Below, piece by piece: positions 1-10,261 of a stretch of 64,000 bases of DNA; position 1 is the first letter of the stretch; every line of letters begins with the position of its first letter. Under the pieces are notes generated by a model. The model was not told the origin of the DNA, did no database searches, and saw nothing but the letters and a program-made list of their open reading frames with translations. Origin of the DNA: Paenibacillus sp. MBLB1832 (GTDB lineage Bacteria; Bacillota; Bacilli; Paenibacillales; NBRC-103111); NCBI RefSeq assembly GCF_032271945.1, contig NZ_CP130319.1, positions 1,197,001-1,261,000 on the forward strand. The letters are read 5' to 3'. Position numbers and translations under genes: made by a program.

Positions 1-1
1 T

Positions 2-1744
2 GATGAAGTGCGCATCTACGATTATGAATCGCTGGTGACACCTCCATCAGGTACGATCATTAATATTACATCCGCGCCTTATAATGCGGTTGGCGACGGT
101 GTGACTGACAATACGTACGCTATTCGCCAAGCGATTGCTGATGTGCCTGCAGGCGGAACGGTGTATGTACCCTCTGGTAAATTTGTAACCGGCGGCCTGG
201 ATTTAAAAAGCAACATGACCTTGTATGTTGATTTGAAGGGAACGCTTCTTGCAAAACCGGACGAGAGCGCTTTCCCCGACCACGACGAGACGATTGAGAA
301 CTGGTTGTCCGGCGCGATGAGACGAGCCTTCATTTATATTGGAGGAGCAACGAACGTACGATTAGATGGGGGCGGTACAATCGACGGCAATGCCGGCAAT
401 GTCGCCAACTGGCATAGCGGTGCATCGTACGATATTAAGATTCGTCCCAACTTGATTAAAATTTATAACTCGGATACGGTTTCCGTGAAGAACCTGTACT
501 TGAAAGATGCCCCGGCGTGGCTGCTCTTCCCGTTGGAATCCAACAATATTACGATCAAGGATATTGTCATTTACTCCATCATGTCGGGCAACAAAGATGG
601 GATCGATCCGTCCAACTGCTCGAATGTACTGATCGAGAACTCGCAAATCTACACCGAAGATGACGCGATCGTACCAAAATCGGGAAGCGCGCGTTTTAAC
701 GATAACGTCACGGTACGCAATATTTTCATCAATGGCTCGACGGCTGCCAACGCCTTAAAGCTTGGAACGAACAGCTATGGGCAATTCAAGAATTACTTGT
801 TTGAGGATGTATATATCAAAAGAGCGCAAATCGGCGGCATTTCGTTAGCTCTCGTCGATGGCGTCGTTACGGATAACATCACGTTCCGGCGGATTAACAT
901 GAGCAAGGTGCAAGGCGCACTGTTCATCCAGGCGGGATACCGTGGACAAAAGCCGGCCAGCGCGCCTGTTATTACAAGCGATATCAAGAACATTTCTTTC
1001 GAAGATATTAAAGCTAGGAATCTGACCTCCACCATTGGTTCAGGCTTCCTCGGCAATATAACGTCCACGATCAACTTCCGATTGAGTAATCTGAGCTTCA
1101 AAAATATTGACATCCAATATCCGGGCGGCCTTTCGACGGTGCCTGCTTCGCCAGCAGAGTATGACGGAACATATCCGGAGCTGAGCAAATACGGAAATCT
1201 GCCGGCGTATGGGTTTTATTTGCGGCATGTCGATGGAATCACGCTGGACAATGTCAATATAAGCGCAGCGAGTACAGATGCTCGTCAGCCTATCGTGATG
1301 GAAGATGTGTCTAAGGTCAACGTTTATAATGAAGCGGAGAACGGTTCAATTAACGGTGAAATGCAAGTTGTGAATGATAGTACTGCGTCCGGCGGAAAGT
1401 ACATTGTGACTCCGAATCCGAGTGGCTTCAATCTGGGCAATGCGTACTCCGATCTGACCTTCCAGGTGTATCATTCGGGGACCTACTATCTCTGGGGAAA
1501 AACGAAAGCTCCAACGCAAGAAGATAATTCCTTCTTCATCAAAGTAGGTTCTAATCCGGAAGCAACATGGCATATGAACCCGTCCACTTCCTGGACCTGG
1601 AATAAAGTGACGGATAATGTGAATCCGTACAGCTTCTCGCTCACTCCGGGAACATATACGATACGAGTAAGAGATCGGGAAGACGGCACGCCTATTGATA
1701 AACTGCTGTTGACGAGTGATTCGGCATACATTCCGGCCAATTAA
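2..1744 (+). CDS. GH28-like pectin hydrolase (5' partial) with C-terminal carbohydrate-binding module
   Basis: Right-handed beta-helix enzyme of the polygalacturonase (GH28) kind, expected to cut the galacturonan backbone of pectin outside the cell. The frame is open to the first bases and no ribosome site precedes the GTG at 8, so the true start and any signal peptide lie off the window. Counting from that GTG, a 'GDGVTDNT' opening at about residue 30 is typical of pectate-lyase-fold proteins. 'NKDGIDPSN' and 'EDDAIVPKSG' near residues 197-225 match the GH28 Asp-containing catalytic motifs. The usual GHG motif is not obvious, so substrate is uncertain. The last ~130 residues, from 'EAENGSI', look like a CBM6/CBM35 beta-sandwich. 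It lies upstream of a second beta-helix gene and a sugar ABC transporter, which supports a pectin role. Confidence 0.85.
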   Translation, partial: DEVRIYDYESLVTPPSGTIINITSAPYNAVGDGVTDNTYAIRQAIADVPAGGTVYVPSGKFVTGGLDLKSNMTLYVDLKGTLLAKPDESAFPDHDETIENWLSGAMRRAFIYIGGATNVRLDGGGTIDGNAGNVANWHSGASYDIKIRPNLIKIYNSDTVSVKNLYLKDAPAWLLFPLESNNITIKDIVIYSIMSGNKDGIDPSNCSNVLIENSQIYTEDDAIVPKSGSARFNDNVTVRNIFINGSTAANALKLGTNSYGQFKNYLFEDVYIKRAQIGGISLALVDGVVTDNITFRRINMSKVQGALFIQAGYRGQKPASAPVITSDIKNISFEDIKARNLTSTIGSGFLGNITSTINFRLSNLSFKNIDIQYPGGLSTVPASPAEYDGTYPELSKYGNLPAYGFYLRHVDGITLDNVNISAASTDARQPIVMEDVSKVNVYNEAENGSINGEMQVVNDSTASGGKYIVTPNPSGFNLGNAYSDLTFQVYHSGTYYLWGKTKAPTQEDNSFFIKVGSNPEATWHMNPSTSWTWNKVTDNVNPYSFSLTPGTYTIRVRDREDGTPIDKLLLTSDSAYIPAN

Positions 1745-1932
1745 AAGGCAAAAGCAAGACGGAGGCCTTCCAGGTGAGGGTCTCTTTCTTGATTTTGCTG
1801 CCCCATTTTCTGAATTGTATATCGTGGCGGTATCCAATCAGATTTATAATGAAGACGCTTTCCAATTGGAGAAAGAGAGGAGAAGCCGGGTAAGGATAAC
1901 GTTTTGAAAATACGTTGAAAGAGGTGTATGCA

Positions 1933-4119
1933 ATGAGGATTTTCAGCTCCACAACTATCCGTATCGGCATTGCCTGCGTACTGGTTGTTCGATGTGTACT
2001 TTCGATTTGGCCAGTCGACCACGCAGCAGCCGCAGGAACGAGCACGACCATTTTGTATGATGCCGGTTATCTTAACGTAAAAGATTTCGGAGCAAAAGGG
2101 GACGGTGTAACTGATGATACGGCGGCGATTAACAGTGCGATTCGATCACGGATCAGATTTTATGGATACCCGATGAACTTGTACTTCCCTGCGGGCACCT
2201 ATCTCGTTAGTGATGTCATCAATGCCGTCAATCCAGATGGTACGGACAATGCTCACTTAACGCTGCAAGGGGAAAGTAAGGACGCGACGAAGATTAAGCT
2301 GAAGGATAACGCAAGCGGTTACAACTCGGCCGCTTCAACGACAAAGGCCGTCATCCGTTTTGCTGGGGAACAGGGGACGCAAAATCAAGCGTTCAACAAT
2401 TTTTTGTTTGATTTGACGGTAGATACGGGGGTGTTGAATCCCAAAGCGATAGGTGTCAATTATATTGCCAGTAATCAAGGCAGTATTCGAAATGTCTCCA
2501 TTGTGTCTCAGGATGGTCAGGGAGAAATCGGTCTTGACATCACAAGGCAAACGGGGCCTGCGCTAGTCAAAAATGTGAGCGTGTCCGGGTTCAAGTACGG
2601 CATAAAAACCGGTATGCCGCTCTATAGTATGACGCTCGAAAATATTACGCTTTCCAATCAAACGGTAACCGGGCTTTATAATGAAAATCAAGTGCTAGCC
2701 GTCCGCAAACTGACGAGTACGAACACCGTCCCCGCGATTATCAATACGAACAATAATACGATGCTCTCCATTATTGATTCTATCTTCTTAGGTGGAGCGA
2801 GCGGCATTAGCGCCATCCAAAATGTGAATCATGCGTCCTTGTTCGCCCGCTCGCTAGATGGGAGTCAGAGCTCCTACTCCAGCGTTATTACTAACTACGG
2901 CACAGTAGTCACAGGAAAGACAGTAACCGAATTCAACTCCGATTATGTACAGCGGCTGTTCCAATCCACGATTTCCTCTTTACAATTGCCGGTTCAGGAA
3001 ACCCCGGCTCTTCCGGAAGATTCTCCAACAGATTGGGCCGATGTGGAAGATTACGGCGCCAATCCCAACGATACCATTGATGATACCACAGCTATTCAAA
3101 ATGCCATGAATTCAGGGAAATCAACGATCTATTTTCATCCACGGAATCAAACATCGAACACGTATATCATCTCCAGCCCCATTACGGTTTCAGGCAACGT
3201 CAAGCGGATCGCCGGTTTTGGCACGTTCATTAAACCAACAGGGGGCACGCCTGTAAAGTTCGTCATTAACGACACCAACTACCCACAGCTGTTCATCGAC
3301 CGATTGTTTGGACAGATTCAGCTCTCGCACGTATCGACGAAAGATCTTGTACTCTTGGACGACCAGATTGCAAGCTACGCAAATACGTCGGGAAGCGGCA
3401 ATCTGTATCTGGAAGATACGTATGCGTACACGTTTGCTTTTAACGGAAACAAAGCCTGGCTCAGGCAAGTCAACCCAGAAAGTCCTAACAGTACCCAAAT
3501 TGTTAATAATGGGGGCACCGTGTGGGCCTTAGGGGTGAAGACGGAATGGATGCACACCGTCGCCAAGACGATGGTGGGCGGCAAGAGCGAACTCCTCGGT
3601 GTATTCATGTATCCAGCCCAAGGTAACGTTCCCGTCTCGACACCTGCATTTGAAACCGTGGATTCCCAAGCTTCTATCGGATACGGCATATTCAATGATG
3701 CGGTCAAGTCGTATACCATCTTGTTCCGGGAGACGCGGGGCGGCGTCACCAGTGATCTGCTTGCTGATCCGCTCGTACCGAAACGAACGTCAGCGGGTAC
3801 AAAGGTTTCGCTATATACTGCGATCCCGCTCTCAGGCGATATCCCGTTCGGCGATACGAGTCCGCCAAGTACGCCTACGCTAACACTGCAATCAAAGACT
3901 GGCACCTCGGCAACGCTTACGTGGGGGGCCTCGTCGGATAACGTGGGTGTAACTGGTTATATGGTTTACCGAGGAAATCTTCGGGTCGCTGATACTTCAA
4001 GCTTAACATTTACAGATACGGGGCTAGATTCACAAACGACTTATACCTACACGGTCAAGGCCCATGACTATTTGTTCAATCTATCGAATTCGAGCAATTT
4101 GGTGATCAAAACCCCGTAA
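1933..4119 (+). CDS. Secreted double pectate-lyase-fold protein with fibronectin type III tail
   Basis: A 728-residue protein. An in-frame TTG at 1915 also exists, but GAAAGAGGTG at 1918-1927 sits correctly for ATG 1933. The N-terminus (MRIFSS, a hydrophobic stretch, then an 'AAAAGT' region) reads as a signal peptide. Two beta-helix opening motifs are visible: 'VKDFGAKGDGVTDDT' near residue 48 and 'VEDYGANPNDTIDDT' near residue 370. This implies two tandem Pectate_lyase_3 (GH55-like) domains. The last ~90 residues, from 'SPPSTPTLTL', are a fibronectin type III module ending in 'YTYTVKAHD'. It probably acts on plant polysaccharide outside the cell. The exact activity (lyase, hydrolase or binding only) cannot be read from sequence. 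It follows the GH28 gene by 188 bases and is followed by transporter genes. Confidence 0.8.
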   Translation: MRIFSSTTIRIGIACVLVVRCVLSIWPVDHAAAAGTSTTILYDAGYLNVKDFGAKGDGVTDDTAAINSAIRSRIRFYGYPMNLYFPAGTYLVSDVINAVNPDGTDNAHLTLQGESKDATKIKLKDNASGYNSAASTTKAVIRFAGEQGTQNQAFNNFLFDLTVDTGVLNPKAIGVNYIASNQGSIRNVSIVSQDGQGEIGLDITRQTGPALVKNVSVSGFKYGIKTGMPLYSMTLENITLSNQTVTGLYNENQVLAVRKLTSTNTVPAIINTNNNTMLSIIDSIFLGGASGISAIQNVNHASLFARSLDGSQSSYSSVITNYGTVVTGKTVTEFNSDYVQRLFQSTISSLQLPVQETPALPEDSPTDWADVEDYGANPNDTIDDTTAIQNAMNSGKSTIYFHPRNQTSNTYIISSPITVSGNVKRIAGFGTFIKPTGGTPVKFVINDTNYPQLFIDRLFGQIQLSHVSTKDLVLLDDQIASYANTSGSGNLYLEDTYAYTFAFNGNKAWLRQVNPESPNSTQIVNNGGTVWALGVKTEWMHTVAKTMVGGKSELLGVFMYPAQGNVPVSTPAFETVDSQASIGYGIFNDAVKSYTILFRETRGGVTSDLLADPLVPKRTSAGTKVSLYTAIPLSGDIPFGDTSPPSTPTLTLQSKTGTSATLTWGASSDNVGVTGYMVYRGNLRVADTSSLTFTDTGLDSQTTYTYTVKAHDYLFNLSNSSNLVIKTP

Positions 4120-4274
4120 TTCCTGCAACTTGTCCTAATCACGAATATAGTTACGGAACACGTATTCTAGAAAAGGTTAACTGGTTCGATATCATGTGTC
4201 TTGGCAGATGGCTCCATGGCAGGATATGGTGTTAGCAGCAAGGGCCATGGTATCGGCCGGAAAGGAGGTGAGAC

Positions 4275-5231
4275 ATGAGAGTGTCCGGATTGGAGGCGAT
4301 TCAATCGGTAACAGCGGGCAAGAAAGTGAGATCGTCAAGAAGCCGTCTGCTGCTTCAGAATATTCCTTTGCTGGTGATGTTTATCCCGGGGGTTCTGTAT
4401 TATGTTGTATTCAAATATATCCCGATTGGCGGCGTCGTCATCGCCTTTAAGGACTATAACTTTAATGACGGGATCATAAATAGCCCCTGGGTTGGGTTGA
4501 AGCATTTCCGTATTTTATTCAGTAACCCGCAATCCTCGCATATCATTGTGAACACGTTATGGTTAAGCGTTCTCCGAATTGTGTTTGGATTCCCGTTTCC
4601 GATTATCCTCGCCATCATGCTGAACGAAGTGAGGAAATCATGGTTTAAGCGCACGGTGCAAACGATGGTGTTTATCCCGCATTTTTTTTCATGGGTCATT
4701 GTCGGAGGTATTGTACTCACAATATTCGGTCAAGAGAGCGGCACGTTGAACATTCTCCTTAAGCAGTGGACAGGTCAAGCCTATCCGTTCCTCTATCAGG
4801 CTTCTAGCTGGGTAGCCGTGTATATTGGTTCAGGGACATGGAAGGAAGCCGGGTTTGCATCGATCATTTATTTGGCAGCGCTCGCTGCTATCGATCCCGG
4901 CTTATACGAAGCCGCCGCAATCGACGGAGCTTCCAAAGCAAGACAGATTTGGCACATTACATTGCCCGGTATTAGCACGGTAATCGCCATGATGTTTATT
5001 TTATCGCTTGGCGGGGTGATGGATGTTTCCTTCGATCAGGCTTACATTCTCGGCAATTCGGTCGTGGCAGATGTATCGGAAGTCATCAGTACTTGGATTT
5101 ATAAATTTGGTTTGCAGGGCGGTCAGTTCGGCATCACGACGGCCATGGGACTTTTCGAGTCACTTGTGGCCCTAATATTGATAACCGCAGGTAATGCTGT
5201 TGCGCGCAGATTCGGCAAAGAATTATGGTAG
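4275..5231 (+). CDS. Carbohydrate ABC transporter permease, LplB/YteP type
   Basis: First inner-membrane permease of a CUT1-type sugar importer. It is 318 residues, the usual length, and has about six hydrophobic segments (for example 'LLVMFIPGVLYYVVF' near residue 35). The cytoplasmic EAA loop is seen as 'YEAAAIDGASKARQIW', which docks to the ATPase. AAAGGAGGTGAGAC directly precedes the ATG. The next permease gene starts 13 bases after the stop and the binding lipoprotein follows, so the three form one operon. No ATPase gene is present, as is normal for LplB/YtcP systems that share MsmX-type ATPases encoded elsewhere. From context it probably imports oligogalacturonides or rhamnogalacturonan fragments. 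Confidence 0.9.
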   Translation: MRVSGLEAIQSVTAGKKVRSSRSRLLLQNIPLLVMFIPGVLYYVVFKYIPIGGVVIAFKDYNFNDGIINSPWVGLKHFRILFSNPQSSHIIVNTLWLSVLRIVFGFPFPIILAIMLNEVRKSWFKRTVQTMVFIPHFFSWVIVGGIVLTIFGQESGTLNILLKQWTGQAYPFLYQASSWVAVYIGSGTWKEAGFASIIYLAALAAIDPGLYEAAAIDGASKARQIWHITLPGISTVIAMMFILSLGGVMDVSFDQAYILGNSVVADVSEVISTWIYKFGLQGGQFGITTAMGLFESLVALILITAGNAVARRFGKELW

Positions 5232-5243
5232 GAGGGGAAGAGC

Positions 5244-6113
5244 ATGAGAGCTTCCCTTTGGGAGAAGCTGTTTTATCGGTTGAATGAGTTCATCTTACTG
5301 TTGGCGGCGTTAACCTGTCTGCTTCCATTGATACATATCACTGCAGTCTCGTTTAGTCATCCAATGGAAGTGACAAGCGGTCATGTAACATTATGGCCTA
5401 TCGAACCGACATGGAACTCCTTTGAAGCTTTGTTAATAGGGACGAATGCGATAAAAGCCATGCTGAACAGCGTTGTCATCACAGTTGTCGGCGTTATAAT
5501 TAGCATGATTGCCACCGTATTTGTTGCCTATCCGTTAGCGAAAACGTATTTCTTAGGACGCAAGTTTTTTTCCGTAGCCATCGTGTTTACGATGCTGTTT
5601 GGAGGCGGACTCATACCGCAGTATATTGTCGTCAAATCGCTTGGCATCATCAATACGTACTGGGCGTTGTGGTTGCCGGGAATGATCAGCACTTACAATA
5701 TGTGGGTGATGAAATCATTCTTTCAGGAGCTGCCCCGCGAACTGGAAGATGCTGCCCGCATAGATGGATGTAATGAGCTTCGGCTGTTGGCTCGCATTAT
5801 TTTGCCGATGTCCATGCCGATGTTGGTTTCGATTGCGTTATTTTACGGGGTAGGGTACTGGAACAATTTCTTTCAAGTACTGATCTACATCAACGAGACG
5901 GGCAAATACAATTTGGCCGTGCTCATCCAGCAACTTATCATTTCACTGGCCGATCCGAAGCTGGTCCTGGAGCAAGGACGTCTGCAGGACATTGCGCCGG
6001 AAGGCATTAAAGCAGCAGGGGTACTGATTATGATTGCACCGATGTTAGCCGTGTACCCTTTCCTACAAAAGCATTTTGTGAAAGGCGTTATGATTGGATC
6101 CTTAAAGGGGTAA
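5244..6113 (+). CDS. Carbohydrate ABC transporter permease, LplC/YtcP type
   Basis: Second permease subunit of the same importer, 289 residues with about six membrane segments and the EAA loop 'LEDAARIDGCNELRLL'. 'GGGLIPQYIVVKSLGI' in the middle is characteristic of YtcP/LplC proteins. AGGAGGGGAAGAGC precedes ATG 5244. It is separated by 13 bases from the first permease and 33 bases from the lipoprotein gene, so the three are almost certainly cotranscribed. The pair forms the heterodimeric channel. The substrate is inferred only from the pectinolytic neighbours. Confidence 0.9.
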   Translation: MRASLWEKLFYRLNEFILLLAALTCLLPLIHITAVSFSHPMEVTSGHVTLWPIEPTWNSFEALLIGTNAIKAMLNSVVITVVGVIISMIATVFVAYPLAKTYFLGRKFFSVAIVFTMLFGGGLIPQYIVVKSLGIINTYWALWLPGMISTYNMWVMKSFFQELPRELEDAARIDGCNELRLLARIILPMSMPMLVSIALFYGVGYWNNFFQVLIYINETGKYNLAVLIQQLIISLADPKLVLEQGRLQDIAPEGIKAAGVLIMIAPMLAVYPFLQKHFVKGVMIGSLKG

Positions 6114-6146
6114 CCCTTGGGAAATAGATAGAGGAGGTCATTATTC

Positions 6147-7766
6147 ATGAAAAAGATGTACCGTTCGGCATGGATTGCCGGAACATCCGTTGTCCTACTT
6201 AGTATGTTAGCTGCAGGGTGCGGAACGAAAACGGAAACGACTGTTAACAAACCAGCAGCGTCAGGTACCGCTGCACCTGAGAAGCGCGGCAATATCACTG
6301 TGGCCGTTTACGATAATGGGAAAGTTCCAGCGGATCAAGGCACGATGGAGAAAAACTGGTTAACCGAGTGGCTGAACAAGAATGGGCCTGTGGATGTCAA
6401 GTTTGTGCCGATTCCAAGAACGAAGGATACGGAGAAATATAACTTGTTGTTTGCATCTGGGGATGCTCCTGATCTAATCTGGTCCTATGATTCTGCGTTG
6501 AAAGCGCAATTAATCAGCCAAAAACAAGTCATGCCCTTAGAAGACCTGATCGACAAGTCTAGCACGACCTATAAGAAACTGTTAGGTCAGTTCCCGAGCT
6601 TAAAAAAATTAAGCACTTCCCCGGATGGACATATTTATCAAATCGGGAAGGTCAATGCGGAAACGGTTACACCGAACTTTATTTTAACTATCCGGCAAGA
6701 TTGGCTAAAGAAGCTGAATTTGCCGATTCCGCAAACGACGGAAGATTTGTATAACACAGCGGTTGCGTTCGCTACGAAGGATCCCGACGGTAATGGAAAA
6801 GCCGACACTTACGGGATGAATTTGAGCTTTGTTGGCGGTCTTGAAGTGGATCAAATATTCGGCAATATCCCTCCGATCATCGAGAATGGAAAGGCAATTA
6901 ATCCTTGGGATCGCTTACAAGCGGCAACTGATTTCAAGAAGAAGCTGTTCGATGCGGGAGCCGTTGATAAAGAATTTCTGCTTGATAAAGATGGGGCCAA
7001 GGCTAAACAGGCTTTCACGAATGGCAAGTTGGGTATTTATGGCTATTATGTCGACCGGAATCCCTATGACGCTTTGCTGAAAAATGATGCGAATGCCGAT
7101 GTTGTGGCCATCGCTTACCCGAAGGGGCCATATGGACAATTCAGCGGCGCTCTGAATCCGTCTGCACAAGTGGTCGGGTTGGTGAATGCCAAGGCGAAAG
7201 ATCCGAAGGCTGTTATGAAGTTTATTGATTTTCTCTCTGAACCTGCGACCATGAAAATGATGAAGTACGGGGAAGAAGGAACCGATTACAAGCTCGATAA
7301 CGGTTGTCCTGTCTTAGTGGACAAAGATAATCCTAAGTTTAAATTTACCGATACGTTTAACATCCTCAACTCCTTAAAAGCACTCGAACCCAAATGCGGT
7401 TCTCCTCTGCTAGGGCTCAAGCCTGATACCAACCCATCGGATAAGATGTGGGCTACGATCTTGCAGAAAGCCGACGAGTATTATACGAAACCAGAACGTC
7501 CATGGCCTGGGATGACTTGGGCTGAATTCATGCCATCCATGCCGAGCGATCTTCAAACGATTAACTCCACGGTGAGCAGCCAAATTACGGATATTGTGAA
7601 TAAAGCTATTGTCAGCGGCACTTCCTATTCAACAGAGCAGGCCATCAAGGATGCGAAGGAACGTTGGGAGAAATCAGGCGGAAAAGATATCGATGCTTGG
7701 TATGATAAGTGGTATGGGGAAAATAAAGACAAGGCCTTCTTGACTAAGGATCTTTATTTGAAATAG
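6147..7766 (+). CDS. Extracellular sugar-binding lipoprotein of the ABC importer (LplA/YtcQ-like)
   Basis: Lipoprotein of 539 residues. A hydrophobic signal ends in the lipobox 'MLAAGC', with the lipidated Cys at about residue 26, followed by a flexible Ala/Thr/Pro linker. The length suits the large binding proteins that partner LplB/YtcP permeases. 'DPDGNGKADTYG' near residue 215 is the calcium-loop-like signature common in this group. RBS GAGGAGGT lies 11 bases before ATG 6147. It captures the oligosaccharide outside the membrane and passes it to the two permeases encoded immediately upstream. A strong terminator follows at 7786. Confidence 0.9.
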   Translation: MKKMYRSAWIAGTSVVLLSMLAAGCGTKTETTVNKPAASGTAAPEKRGNITVAVYDNGKVPADQGTMEKNWLTEWLNKNGPVDVKFVPIPRTKDTEKYNLLFASGDAPDLIWSYDSALKAQLISQKQVMPLEDLIDKSSTTYKKLLGQFPSLKKLSTSPDGHIYQIGKVNAETVTPNFILTIRQDWLKKLNLPIPQTTEDLYNTAVAFATKDPDGNGKADTYGMNLSFVGGLEVDQIFGNIPPIIENGKAINPWDRLQAATDFKKKLFDAGAVDKEFLLDKDGAKAKQAFTNGKLGIYGYYVDRNPYDALLKNDANADVVAIAYPKGPYGQFSGALNPSAQVVGLVNAKAKDPKAVMKFIDFLSEPATMKMMKYGEEGTDYKLDNGCPVLVDKDNPKFKFTDTFNILNSLKALEPKCGSPLLGLKPDTNPSDKMWATILQKADEYYTKPERPWPGMTWAEFMPSMPSDLQTINSTVSSQITDIVNKAIVSGTSYSTEQAIKDAKERWEKSGGKDIDAWYDKWYGENKDKAFLTKDLYLK

Positions 7767-7785
7767 TGGAGAAAGGGAACAACGG

Positions 7786-7812
7786 ACCGGAGGTGATGCC
7801 TCCGGTTTTTTT
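7786..7812 (+). terminator. Rho-independent terminator of the sugar importer operon
   Basis: Perfect 8-bp stem ACCGGAGG / CCTCCGGT around loop TGATG, followed by a run of T. It lies 20 bases after the lipoprotein stop. Confidence 0.9.
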
Positions 7813-7933
7813 GTGTTGGGTGAGTGACAATTATATTACGATTCTTGCCCTTCATGTGGAATTTCCCCCATTTCAAATCAAATCCCCCTACCCTATAATG
7901 ATATGCTAGATAGGGAAAAACGGGGGGATTCAG

Positions 7934-10261
7934 GTGAACATGGAGCAGTTCGTAAATAAGCGAAATACATGGTTTTATCGGCTACTTCTCTCGTATGTTC
8001 CCGTTTTTTTTGTTGTAAGTTCACTTTTGATCATTGGTTTTTTTATGTTAATCGTCTATCTATCCAAACAAGAAGCGAAACGCGCTAATGATGTTACTGT
8101 CCAAACATTCATGCAGTCGGTTGACCAATCCCTGAAAGTCATCGATTCAATGCTCATGCAAAGCTCGCAATCGGATCGGGTGCTTGCTCAATTTGTTACA
8201 GATGCCCGTTTCGAGGAGTCCTATTTCAATCATTATCAGGTTATCGGCAAATTAAACGATTGGATCGATGGCTATCCGCTTGTGGATTCCGCTTACGCGG
8301 TGAGATGGTCGGATGGACTGGTTATCATGCAAACGGGGAGTGATCATTTGGAGCGGTTTCCCGATCGCGCCTACGTCATGTCGTTTAAAACCAACACCTT
8401 GCCGCAAGGATGGTCCGAAGCGCGAAAAGATCCCATGGCCGGATCCGATGCCAGAGGGGATATCGTCTCGTTAGTCCATCAAGTTCCGTTACAGACTTCA
8501 GGCCTCGGTATCGTCGTTGTGAATGTTCGGATATCTGAATTAATGCGCAGCATTAAAGATAAACATGTGCTCAATGTCGATACGTTATGCATTCGAGGCA
8601 GAGATGGAGCGCTTCTCTATGCTTCAAGTGACGCAGGATGTTTGTCAGCTTCCACCCCGATGCCCGTATCTGCAGCGGTTTCGAGCTACACGGGGTGGCA
8701 TTATATGAGCGCGATGCCCCATTCACATTTGCTTTCTTACGCATCCGTATTTTCCTACATTTGGGTCATTGGCAGTACAATCGTTACCATACTGGGGCTA
8801 GTGTTCTTCATCTATATTACAAAGAGAAATTACAAGCCCATTGAAGCCGTGTTAACACAAATCAGGCTGCATGTGCATAAGAAGAGTCAGCCAATACCCG
8901 AGCAACTCAAAGACGAGTTTCAATGGATCGAGTCGACATTTGAAGGGCTGCTGAGCGAACTGAGCGACTTTCAGAAGCAGTCGGAGCGAGAGCGAATCGT
9001 CAGACAAAAAATTACGCTTCAGCTCATGCTGCTCGGAGGTCTGTCTGGCAATAGCGAGCACGGGGTAGAGCTCGACTTACTGCCACAGCATGGGGCTAAA
9101 GTAATTATGATCGTGGAAATGGATCACTATCCCAAATTCCTTGCATCGTATACATCGTCGGATCAATTTTTGCTCAAATATGTGTTGACTAAGGCACTCC
9201 AGGAGCTTGCAGAGCACAACCAACTGGAAGTTTGGACGGAGTGGATGACGAGCAGCCGCCTAGCCTTATTATTACTTGGGAAAAACACAGCCGGCATCGA
9301 GGCGGAGCTGTCCGAGAGGATCGAATGGTTGGCAAACGCTTTGCAAGACTGGGTCGTCCATCATTTGCCCTTCACCGTGACGTTGGGGATTGGCCATGAA
9401 GTGTTTCAGGTGGAGCAGCTCCCAGAGGCTTATGGGCAGGCAGAAGAGGTGCTTCGTTACAAGTGGCTGTTGGAGCAGGAGAAGGTGCTTTGGGGAAAAC
9501 GCTTGAAGACCCAACCCGGTAAGGAGCTATTGGATTATCAAGTCATCGTGCAAACGATGGCGGAATCATTGCGTCTGGGCGACGAGCGTTGGGAAACGGA
9601 CTATGAACAAATCTTTGAGGAAGCTCGCCAATCTTTATTGTCTCGTGACGACATGTTGCGGGTATTGCAGTACATGCTTTATGCCTTAGACAAGGAGTTA
9701 TCCTCATTAGGATACGAGTCGATGGAAGACATCATCGAGCAGGTTCTCAGCAAGAGCAGAGAACTTATTCATCATATCGAGACGTTGAAAGAGCTTAAAG
9801 AAAATCTAAAAAGCCCTTTACAGGAGCTATTTCAACGGATTCGTGAACTTCGGGTAAACCAACAACATCATAAGTTAATCGTGAAGGTTAAGTCATTTAT
9901 CGAGGGGCATTATTCCGACCCGGACTTCTCATTAACAACGCTCAGCGATGAATTTGGACTTACGGGAAATTATTTAAGCAAGCTGTTTAAATCTGAATTC
10001 GGGGATACCTTTGTGAATTATCTGATTAAAATTCGCATACAGAAGGCGAAAGAGCTATTGTTGGAAACGAATGAAACCATTCAAACGATAGGCCAGCGCG
10101 TCGGATATGTACAGACGATATCCTTCAATCGGGCCTTCAAGAAATTGGTGGGGCGGTCGCCCGGCGAATATCGCAAGCTGGATAATAGGGCCGATCGGAG
10201 CGCCTTCTCCGCCGTGGACCTGGAAGATACCGATCCCGAATCCTCCTCCGGTCAGGACTAG
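7934..10261 (+). CDS. Membrane-anchored AraC-family transcriptional regulator (YesS-like)
   Basis: Large 775-residue regulator. One membrane helix lies near residues 18-42 and a second near 275-300 ('VIGSTIVTILGLVFFIYI'), bracketing an extracellular sensor domain. A long cytoplasmic middle follows. The AraC DNA-binding domain occupies about residues 655-755, with two helix-turn-helices: 'LSDEFGLTGNYLSKLFKSEF' and 'IGQRVGYVQTISFNRAF'. This architecture matches YesS/YtdP-type regulators beside pectin and rhamnogalacturonan transport operons. It likely senses an extracellular or binding-protein signal and activates the importer and hydrolase genes. GTG 7934 follows GGGGGG at 7922-7927; ATG 7940 is an alternative. 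A TATAAT at 7894-7899 could be its -10 box, but the -35 is weak. Confidence 0.9.
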   Translation: MNMEQFVNKRNTWFYRLLLSYVPVFFVVSSLLIIGFFMLIVYLSKQEAKRANDVTVQTFMQSVDQSLKVIDSMLMQSSQSDRVLAQFVTDARFEESYFNHYQVIGKLNDWIDGYPLVDSAYAVRWSDGLVIMQTGSDHLERFPDRAYVMSFKTNTLPQGWSEARKDPMAGSDARGDIVSLVHQVPLQTSGLGIVVVNVRISELMRSIKDKHVLNVDTLCIRGRDGALLYASSDAGCLSASTPMPVSAAVSSYTGWHYMSAMPHSHLLSYASVFSYIWVIGSTIVTILGLVFFIYITKRNYKPIEAVLTQIRLHVHKKSQPIPEQLKDEFQWIESTFEGLLSELSDFQKQSERERIVRQKITLQLMLLGGLSGNSEHGVELDLLPQHGAKVIMIVEMDHYPKFLASYTSSDQFLLKYVLTKALQELAEHNQLEVWTEWMTSSRLALLLLGKNTAGIEAELSERIEWLANALQDWVVHHLPFTVTLGIGHEVFQVEQLPEAYGQAEEVLRYKWLLEQEKVLWGKRLKTQPGKELLDYQVIVQTMAESLRLGDERWETDYEQIFEEARQSLLSRDDMLRVLQYMLYALDKELSSLGYESMEDIIEQVLSKSRELIHHIETLKELKENLKSPLQELFQRIRELRVNQQHHKLIVKVKSFIEGHYSDPDFSLTTLSDEFGLTGNYLSKLFKSEFGDTFVNYLIKIRIQKAKELLLETNETIQTIGQRVGYVQTISFNRAFKKLVGRSPGEYRKLDNRADRSAFSAVDLEDTDPESSSGQD

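Noticed and set aside
4120..4274. Coding frame overlapping the start of the first sugar permease
   Set aside because: Frames here run into the permease in another phase and have no motif; the stretch reads as a promoter/leader region.
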